DNA from: Oopsacas minuta
Lineage: Eukaryota; Porifera; Hexactinellida; Lyssacinosida; Leucopsacidae
Assembly (NCBI GenBank): GCA_024704765.1
Contig: JAKMXF010000222.1
Location: 868,001-932,000, forward strand
Direction: 5' to 3'
Length of the DNA stretch: 64,000 bases
Part shown: one piece after another, positions 56,005 to 64,000 of the stretch
Position numbering within the stretch: the first letter of the stretch is position 1
Layout of the letters: every line of letters begins with the position of its first letter
Notes under the pieces: generated by a model
Seen by the model: the letters and a program-made list of their open reading frames with translations, nothing else
The model's database searches: none
Told to the model about the DNA's origin: nothing
Made by a program: the position numbers and the translations under genes

Positions 56005-58386
56005 AGGACTCTAGCTAATTAACGTGTTGTTAAAATCACACATAACATCGAGGCTGATCAAGTGTTACAATAAATCAGACTCAGAAAAACTTTGTTGATT
56101 AAATCGGTAAAATATATTAAAGTTCACTACTAAACTTCACAACATCATAATTTAGACTTAGTAAGTTGAATATAGACTCCTTTATTAAATTCTATGAAGT
56201 ATGACATTTTCCCTATTTACAAAATCTTTTAAACCCACGGCAATCAAAGATACAGGTTCAAAACCTTTTGTAGAGGCGAGGCCCAGAAGAAGCATATCAA
56301 TGATATACCTATGAACATATTCAGTACGAAAATTTTTCGACGAACTCGAGAATAAGGTATAGTCAAACTAGATTATAAAGAGCGCGATAAAAACCAGCCC
56401 TAGAGATCCTTCAGTTGCTTAAACAATTCTAGACAATGAAAATGTACATTAGGCTTTTTTAGCATGTAAATAACATAAAAATCTCAAATCACCGTCTGTG
56501 CCGACGTAAATTTTCCGATTGAATTTTAGTGGATTATTGAAATAATGCTATTCTACTAATATCCATTATATCAAAGAAAGATAAAATTTAATATTATTTA
56601 TCTTGTTGGACATTCAAAAATTTTCAAATCAAATTCTTCGTCCCTGTTTACACCTATTTAATATGTGGGAGCGAATCTCTGAGATAATTTTGAATGATCA
56701 CCAAAATGTGTGAAAATATGATAAATCCACGATTAACCAGTGTATATATACCATACTTATTCGAATGTATTGACGAATTGAATTGCAGTCTACTACAATA
56801 CAAACACACTACAGTGCTAACTAAATTACAAATATTCTACCAGAACTAATTTTATGCATTTATTATCTGATTCGACTAGAATATAGAGGTGGAAAAAGGT
56901 ATGAAACTATACCCATTAGAAATTTCCACATGTCTGGTCACAACTAGATGTCGCTGCGACTATACATGCCAAATTTAGTGGCATAATCTCTTAAGGTGTG
57001 AAAAGCAGAGCGAAAACACATATACAGATATACTAAGTCAACCATTTTAGAAGTGAGCCACTATACTATGTAATAGTATTAGTCGGGACTGTAAAAATAA
57101 TTAGCCAATTGTCGTTGTCAATATAAGAGGCAATTGATGCACCTTAATACTCACAAACATGCATAAATAGTTAGACATATTTGGATTAATTACGCTTTAA
57201 TAGTAGAGACATCGCCCCAAAAGAAACAAGGATTCCTTGGATTTCCTCAAAGAATTAATGGATTTTTAAGATTCTGTAAAGTCCATTACCGAACGTGGGT
57301 CCCCAAATGTAACTCGCGAGTCAGATGTGACTCTTTGAGTACCAACATTTGACTCTTTGATCCTCACGAAGAGTACACGTATTCTTTTGAAAAATATATA
57401 AATTAAAGTTGCCTCGCTGTGTAGCATCATACTTATCGAAATACGAATATTTTGATTAACCACAATATAATTTTTGACCTCATAATGGCTATTTTCCATT
57501 CTATTTCGCTGCAAAGCCACAGAGGCTCATAAATCGATAGATTTAACGATATGATGACTCTTTGAATCAATTGAGACATGCCTCTTGACTCTTGACACTA
57601 CGAAGTTTTGGCGCCCCAGAAGTAGAACTTGGAATCGACTAAGCACCCATAGAAGAACTATCTCAAGCAAATATAATCGAACAAAAATAAAATTTCATTT
57701 TTGATGAGATTTTGGTCAAAACAATTGAAGAATTTAGCCCTTCGGGTCTTCAAATCTACAGGGTGCTCAGCAATTTTTCAAATTGATGTTTTCTCGCACA
57801 AATAATATAATTCAAAAACATCTTGTGATTAGATTTGAGAGGTCATTCAATTAACATTATCTACATTAATTTTACTCTGGAACAAAATTGAAATACAGTA
57901 ATATGTGGGGCCAATCCAAAGATTCCAGTTCTCAAAATTGATGTTGTGGTCTTTCACTTTTGGAGTCATTTAAGTGTTTATATTATAGTGATAGTGATTG
58001 AAAAATCCAATAACATACGTAATTGTGGAGAAATGAGTTCATAAGGTGCATATATCACTTTTTCAATGTTATTAATACCTCTGACAGTTGGTGAAACTCT
58101 TTGGGGCAAAAAACGACGTAATTGATTGAGAATTTGAGTACAACTGCATACAGAGATAGAATGTCAAGATTTGACATGAATATCAGCTAAATATCCTGTA
58201 TATGCTGCACTTTTTCACGTCAAAACACTAAAGTGCCTTGATATATTTTGCTTGTGAAATATCCAGCCCTGAAAGTATACACTGGCACATGAAAAGGAAG
58301 GAATGTCCTTACAATTGGTAGTGATTCATATGCCTTAGTTTGGCTCAATAAAGCGCCAAAATATATGAAACACACTTGCGAAGGGA
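56005..58386. other. Intergenic DNA
   Basis: No gene. A family-A relative lies at 57115-57185. The motif TGACTCTTTGA recurs near 57328, 57350 and 57555 and may be a decayed tandem repeat. Other frames are short and without motifs. Confidence 0.45.
57115..57185 (+). repeat. Dispersed repeat family A, partial copy 3
   Basis: AATATAAGAGGCAATTGATG and CACCTTAATA resemble TATATAAGGGGCAACTGATG and CAGCCTAATA near 28615. Confidence 0.45.
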
Positions 58387-58860
58387 AAGCTGAATCTGTC
58401 CTACGACTGAGCTGGGAATCTGTCCTACGCATGAGTTCAGAATGTGTCCTACGATTATTCTGAGTTCTTGTTGTTTCCTGCGAACTGAGGTTGATTTGTG
58501 TATTTTACTCACTTACAATTAACTCTACTGGATCTTTTCTTATTAGTTTAGCACTTTGTTCTTAGAAGAACTGAATTCTTTCTTGTTTTCAAGAAAGAAC
58601 AGCAGTTCTTCTACGTTGTTAGTAGTAACTGTCGTTGTTGTACTAACTGAAAGTGTTAATGATCAAGGCGAAAGGGAGCTGAAGTTTCTTAAGCGCACGG
58701 AGATGCAGCTGGAACTCATAAATGGACTGGTCGTAGGACAGATACCGAATTCAGGCGTAAGACAGTATCTGAACTCGGAATACTCGTAAGGCAGATACCG
58801 AACTGAGGCGAGGACAGTTTCTGAAAAGTTTGGTCGTAGGACAGATTCTGGGAATATCGT
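58387..58860. repeat. Inverted arrays of a ~24-bp repeat
   Basis: Three units of AATCTGTCCTACG start at 58392, 58417 and 58441. Five inverted units (CGTAGGACAGAT and variants) start at 58732, 58756, 58785, 58809 and 58835. Spacing is 24-29 bp. The arrays point towards each other across about 280 bp. A 77-codon frame at 58556-58789 runs partly through the right array and has no motif. Confidence 0.85.
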
Positions 58861-59059
58861 TGTACAGAATTAGGCTACTCCTAGCGAATTGTAACGAATG
58901 AATTCTTTAGCCCTACATCGTTGAAGCTAATTAGCTGATCACTTTCAATATCTTGAGCTTTTTCCATAATATCACTTATAATTATCATATAACCAGAATA
59001 AAATCTTTACTTAGGTATTAAACAAACGAGGTGGTGATCTTTGCAAATTTATTGAAATC

Positions 59060-60900
59060 GAGGTCATACCCTGAGAATATGAATTTAGTTGACCAGGAAT
59101 CTTTTGGAATTTTTTCCCTCTGTGTCAGTTGTTACATCAATTTTCAATATAGAGTACTTCCCAATTACGCACTAATGTATCTAGATTATGATTAGAGGAA
59201 ATTATACTCAATGCTGGTTCATTTCTAATGCTTTAATAATTTGCTCTTCAAAGGCACCATCCTATTTTTCTTCTCCCTATAATCGATGGGTTTCTTGTGT
59301 ATCAAATGTAGATTGGCCACATCCCGTCGTTTCTTTCAGACAGGCATTTGGCTGGAATTACTATAACCTGCCCGTCAGTCAGTAGTGAAGAGCATTCAGC
59401 ATTGATTTCGCTACCTATTGAGCATCTTGTTTTAAATACGCAATACTATTGAGAAATCAAGTTCCGACCCTGGCTTTCTACATTGGGATAGTGGGTGCGA
59501 TGTTCGCTAGTTGTACTAAATCTGCCCATTAAAGTTTGTATACCGGAGCACTAAACAACATATTTCATACATAAGTCGTTTTTTGCAGCATCAAAATTCC
59601 TCACGTGTAAGTCGCTCCTTAAAAGCATGATAGTCAGTGAGGACAAGTTCTTGATCATTCAGAAGTACATGTCAAGCACATTGTATGGAATTGTTTGGGA
59701 CTTGATTAGTATTAAAAATATAAGTCTCTGCTTTGAAATATCAAGCAAAGTTTCTTGAGGCTTTTCACTATCGGTTCTAGCAAAGCAAACTTATTATAAA
59801 ATTCTTATTCCTTTAATATGGAGGATGCCATGAATGGTAGCATCGTTCTTTCGATTGCAAAATAGTTAAGTGCCATCCAACAAGCAGATATATCAGATAT
59901 CGTAGCTGTAATTACAGCGACATGAAGTAACCAGCGAGTTTTACATGCTTCGGCTAGCCTCAGACCTAGAGTTCCGACAATTTTCTGTACTTCAGCCTGC
60001 TTTGAAGATTTCAGGGGAGAAACCGTGAAAAACTTCCACTATTGATGGAGAGCTGTTTCAAAACTTCTGACCTTCTTTAGAGAGCTAACTGTATCTCTAC
60101 AGGTGAGAGTAAGTCGATAAGCACAGCAATGGGTAGCTATGGAAGCAGGACCAACTCATTGCAGCTGCACCATCGCAGTACATACCTGTGTGTTTAGAGA
60201 TGTCCAGGCCATAATTACTGATCACTGTTTGCCAATTTTAAAGAGATTTGTAACTGTAGCACCAGCGGCTTCAATAGGACGGATATCCAGGAATTTGTTT
60301 ACCACTTATCTTCCCTCTACATACCGAACGAAGGTGATATACTGTTGTAGTGTAGTGATATCTGTCATTTCATCTACTATGGTTGCCCAAGTTGGGTATT
60401 GTTTAAGATTAGACACCACTTCGTCGTATAGATTGTCTCCGATCAGTATAATCATTCGCTCTCTCTATATGGATAGTCGATCGTTCCCTCCAATGCGGTA
60501 ATTAGCAATTGTAGCCATGGCAGTTTAGAATGGGTGATTTCATGGTTAGGAACCAGTATATAGTATGGATCCGTTATGCCATTGTACGCTCCTTGTAAAG
60601 CATACGGTCTTTATATTGCACATGGATTGCAGAAGAACGTTTTACCCGTTCAAGCTAGTTTGCGTTTTATGTTTTACAGATTCGAGGTGATCGACTAGCA
60701 AGTAGCACTTGGTTGGAAATGCAAGTTTGCGACCATAGTTGTCAGCAGAATTCCCAGTGCCTTTGTATCAGGATCCGACACATCAAGCAGTATACACCAC
60801 CATTCGGGCTCAAAGTGAATAAATTCATTTGGAATTCTGGGTTGCGACATAAATCTGCTATCCAATAATCAAGGTGTTTGGGAAAGACGGGGGAGATGGA
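59060..60900 (-). pseudogene. Strongly decayed hAT transposase (DUF4371 type)
   Basis: The minus strand reads YDEVVSNLKQYPTWATIVDE, then MTDITTLQQYITFVRYVEG (first catalytic Asp region), and after shifts KHTGMYCDGAAAMSWS, the second acidic block. A segment near 60750-60820 reads ALGILLTTMVANLHFQPSAT. Below 60100 only scattered similarity is visible. The apparent plus-strand frame at 60139-60501 is a by-product. Element ends were not found. The class is clear, but limits and completeness are uncertain. Confidence 0.65.
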
Positions 60901-61312
60901 ATCATCGATTCGGCTGGTTCACAAGGATTGTGTGTGTGTGTACTTCAAATATTGCATTTGATGACGCATCATGTTCGATTCTTGAAAACTCAGACAAATG
61001 TTGGTACTGTGAAGAAACAGTGAAATCCTGAACACCAAATTGTTTTTGTTGGCTATCACTACAAGTGGGGGTGCAAGCAGTGCGTTTGACAGACATGCAA
61101 AAATAGATGTAATATATATTTTACATCTCATTTGTCGTTTCTCTATATGTCTGTTTGTCTGTTTGTCCGTAGTTAAGGAAAGGATATACGGAATGTAAAT
61201 ATGAAATTGTAGCATAACTATGTATTTATCATGTTTATCATGAAAGTAAATAGAATTCAGCAAAACTTCAGTAAATATATCGAACATGCTGAATCTGATT
61301 TTCACACTTTAG
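60901..61312. other. Intergenic DNA
   Basis: Contains a short (GT)n run at about 60931-60942. No gene was recognised. Confidence 0.4.
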
Positions 61313-61560
61313 GATAACTCATGTATAAATTGTTGTTTTATGAATATAAAGTAAACAAATTATCCAAATCAAAAATATACGCACAGGTTTGTTCTAACTG
61401 GCTGCCCAGGGTAACTAAGTACACTAGATCCGAAATTCGCATTATCAAGTTTCTCATATGTAAATTTATTGTTGTTTTTATGAATATAAAATAAACATAT
61501 TAGCCGAAACTCAAAATGTACTCAGATACTTTCCCTCAACGGCTACACAGGGGGGTTGAT
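61313..61560 (+). repeat. Two-copy tandem repeat, ~136-bp spacing
   Basis: TCATGTATAAATTGTTGTTT, TATGAATATAAAGTAAACA and GGCTGCCCAGGG in the first copy correspond to TCATATGTAAATTTATTGTT, TATGAATATAAAATAAACA and GGCTACACAGGG in the second. The copies have diverged moderately. Confidence 0.75.
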
Positions 61561-62220
61561 CTTACAAAATGATTCAATAACGTACATGCCAAGAAAGTAT
61601 CTTTGTGAATTTCATTGTTCTACATAGATCTATATTATAATACTCAAATGGACCGCCACTTTGGAGAAAAATGAACATCACGAATGGACGAACTAAAATT
61701 TGTCTTACCCAGCTCAGATGATGCTTACCACTGCCATCAACTTGGTTACGCCCATCTTCTAAAGTATGTCAAAGGTAACAAAATATTATACCAAGTTATT
61801 CAGAACTGTAGGGTTTGTCAAATCATTCCCACTTGTTTTGATTTGTTATGAATTGAATTGAACTGATAACGAATGGATTTGGTATGATAGTAAAAACCAA
61901 TCTAATCCAAATGAATAAAATGATTGAAAGGGTTTGATAACACAGGCCTACAAAAAAATGTTGTATTGCAGTTGTTTATATTTTGATCACTGATTTAGAC
62001 TAATTTAGGTGCGCTGATTCTGAATATCTATTCAGTTTTTTCTTATCACGTCAGGTTATTTCACAACCATATAGCTACATTTTCAGAAAAATGTCGATTT
62101 TTGCCAAAAATTCATCATGATTACATATTACAATAATAACATTATGTGCATAGTATATATATTCAAATAGTCTTATTTGCTTATTGGTTTTTAACTAGTC
62201 TGTTATTCTTTTTTGTTGAT
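61561..62220. other. Upstream region of the last gene remnant
   Basis: No gene, promoter motif or terminal repeat was recognised. Confidence 0.35.
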
Positions 62221-63904
62221 ATGTCGAAAATAAAGTGTTTCAATTCTCCAGACATTTTTTGTTATATTTGTGGTTTCTATACTCTGAGACCTCAGATGCA
62301 GAATATTACTGAATTTGTGGATAGAGCTTACCATGCGTATTTCAAAGTTAAGCTGGGCGATCAGGACAAAAGTTGGGCACCTCATAAGGTCTGTAAATCT
62401 TGTGTAGAATTATTGAGGTCTTGGAGTAAGGGTAAAGAGAAACACCTCCCTTTCGGAATTCCTATGATTTGGAGAGAATAAAAAAATTATTTTGATGATT
62501 GTTATTTCTGCATGGTAAATGTTATGGCCTGCAAAAAGAGTCACAGACACCTACTGAATTACCCAAATTTAGAATCTGCTATTCGACCAGTCCCTCATTG
62601 TAGTGATCTACCTGTACCAATATTCACAGAGTTTCTCGGACTCTATGATGATGAAGATGGTGCCAATTCGGAAGAAGTCAATGATCATGACTGTGACTAT
62701 GATGTTGATTTTCAAGGTCCTTCCTCGGAGCCTTCTCTCTTTAACCAAGCGGAATTGAATGATTTAATTCGTGACCTTGACCTCTCGAAAGAATTTCCTG
62801 AATTGCTTGCATCTAGATTGCAAGAAAAGAATCTACTCCATCAAAGAACAAAGGTAACATTATATCGTTACAGGGAGCAAGAATTTCAACAGTATTTTCT
62901 GCGAAAAGAATGGTTTGGTGTTTTGTCCAAATGTTGAGGGTCTTCTACTGGCAATGGGAGTTCCGAACTACAATCCAAGTGACTGGAGGCTGTTTACCGA
63001 CAGCTCTAAAAGGAGCTTGAAATGTGCACTACTCCATAATGGAAATATATTCGGTTCAATTCCTATAGGATATTCAGTTAAACACAAAGAGGAGTACAAT
63101 AATGTGAAAGAGATATTAGAGATTATTAACTACTCGGCACATGATTGGGTCATCTGTGTTGATCTCAAAATGGTCAACTTTCTATTAGGACAACAATCTG
63201 GGTTCACTAACTACCCCTGTTTCCTTTGTTATTGGGACAGTAGAGATAGGAACCAGCACTGGATAAGGGACAAGTGGCCTCCGAGAGAATGTTTGAAAGT
63301 TGGGGACAAAAATGTAATTAATAACCCTCTGGAAATACAAATAAAATAATTCTACCTCCTCTCCACATTAAGCTTGGTTTAATGAAGCAATTCATCAAAG
63401 CACTGGATAAAGACATATTGTTTCAAGTATATCCGAAATTATTTTCCAGAAATCTGTGAAGAGAAGAAAAAGGCAGGGATATTTGAAGTTCCACAGATTC
63501 GCAAGTTACTTAGGGACAACAGCTTCAAAGATTCTATGAACGATGGAGAGAAGAGAGCGTGGCGGGCTTTCTCTAATGTCATTTCTAATTTCCTTGATAA
63601 TAAAAAGGCAGCCAACTATAAAAAACTAGTCACAGAGTTAGTCGACAGCTATCATGCTCTTGGCTGTAATATGAGTATTAAAATTCATTATTTGAGAGAC
63701 CATCTTGATAGATTTCCGGATATTCTAGGTGATATGAGTGAAGAACAAGGTGAACGATTCTATCAAGACATAAAAATGATGAAACAGCGATATCAAGGAA
63801 GATGCGACACACATATGATGGCAGATTACTGTTGACGCCTAAAAAGAGATTGTCCTAATGAACAACATTCAAGAAAGTCAAACAAAAGAAAATTTTCAGA
63901 TTGA
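62221..63904 (+). pseudogene. Arthropod multi-copy protein of probable transposon origin, broken
   Basis: The ATG at 62221 opens MSKIKCFNSPDIFCYICG. The first part has CYICGFYTL...HKVCKSCVELLRSWSKG, a C-x2-C...C-x2-C putative zinc-binding module. An in-frame TAA follows IPMIWRE. The same frame continues with DDCYFCMVNV, PHCSDLPVPIF, an acidic stretch, and EFPELLASRLQEKNLL. Shifts near 62925, 63345 and 63455 are needed to reach GVPNYNPSDWRLFTDSSKRS, NYPCFLCYWDSRDRNQHW, LPPLHIKLGLMKQFIKAL and the final block ILGDMSEEQGERFYQDIKMM, then RYQGRCDTHMMADYC. There TGA replaces the family's Trp. I recall this architecture as widespread and multi-copy in arthropods, without a firm function. No catalytic triad is assigned. 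Confidence 0.7.
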
Positions 63905-64000
63905 ACAGTGCTCATATTACATGGTTATAGTATCACTTTCTTCCATTCATAATAGTAACAATTATATCATAATTCTTAGTAAATGAAATATTGATATTTT

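Noticed and set aside
58556-58789. 77-codon frame between inverted repeat arrays as a gene
   Set aside because: It starts in low-complexity sequence and reads into the repeat array. No homology was recognised.
60139-60501. 120-codon plus-strand frame as a gene
   Set aside because: The minus strand here reads YCDGAAAM and ATIVDEMTDITTLQQ, a hAT transposase remnant.
22336-63904. TGA codons at conserved Trp positions in several genes (mariner twice, last gene once), suggesting TGA could encode Trp
   Set aside because: CSTF1 ends normally at TGA, and the same genes also have frameshifts and TAA/TAG stops. G-to-A decay at Trp codons explains it.

Overview
This window looks like a piece of an AT-rich animal genome, most likely an arthropod. 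A copepod such as a sea louse would fit, but that is inference and nothing in the sequence proves it. It is eukaryotic because its only clear host gene is the polyadenylation factor CSTF1, and because nearly everything else is eukaryotic DNA transposon. I saw no operons, rRNA, tRNA, CRISPR or LTR retroelement.

Layout. 1-15 kb: a hAT element of the BED/ZBED5-SCAND3 type (1844-4167), a P-superfamily element with two 435-bp inverted arms (4774-8410), a Tc1-type element with an apparently intact 324-residue transposase (9153-10488), and two inverted-repeat elements (12171-13202 and about 14259-14694). 15-17 kb: CSTF1 as one open reading frame (15189-16532) with an ATTAAA signal. 16.8-21 kb: a small pogo-like MITE, a short hAT element split by another pogo-like MITE, and a broken THAP-domain gene. 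21.9-24.6 kb: a long-inverted-repeat transposon whose left arm was split by a mariner. 25-28 kb: a BED-finger hAT remnant and a minus-strand remnant that resembles the RAG1/Transib catalytic core. 30-31.4 kb: a dead mariner. 32.06-37.07 kb: a Ginger2/TDD-like integrase transposon carrying three nested insertions. 37.1-43.5 kb: a mariner split by a GC-rich hAT, with a second hAT beside it. 43.7-49 kb: a MITE, short dispersed repeats and an old hAT remnant split by a short hAT. 50-51.1 kb: a second copy of the 22-kb mariner. 53.3-56.0 kb: a PIF/Harbinger element with both of its genes. 56-62 kb: tandem and inverted repeats and a decayed hAT. 62.2-63.9 kb: a broken copy of a multi-copy arthropod gene family of probable transposon origin.

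Element ends were set by finding matching terminal inverted repeats plus target duplications: 8 bp for hAT and P, TA for Tc1/mariner and pogo, 4 bp for Ginger. This allows nested insertions to be ordered. Only the Tc1-type transposase at 9279-10253 and CSTF1 look intact. The other coding regions have frameshifts or stops. The most notable observations are the RAG1/Transib-like remnant, the integrase transposon with a possible cysteine-protease companion, the P element with near-identical arms around a ruined gene, and two mariner copies that share the same three lesions.

All homology calls are from reading motifs by eye. No database search was run.
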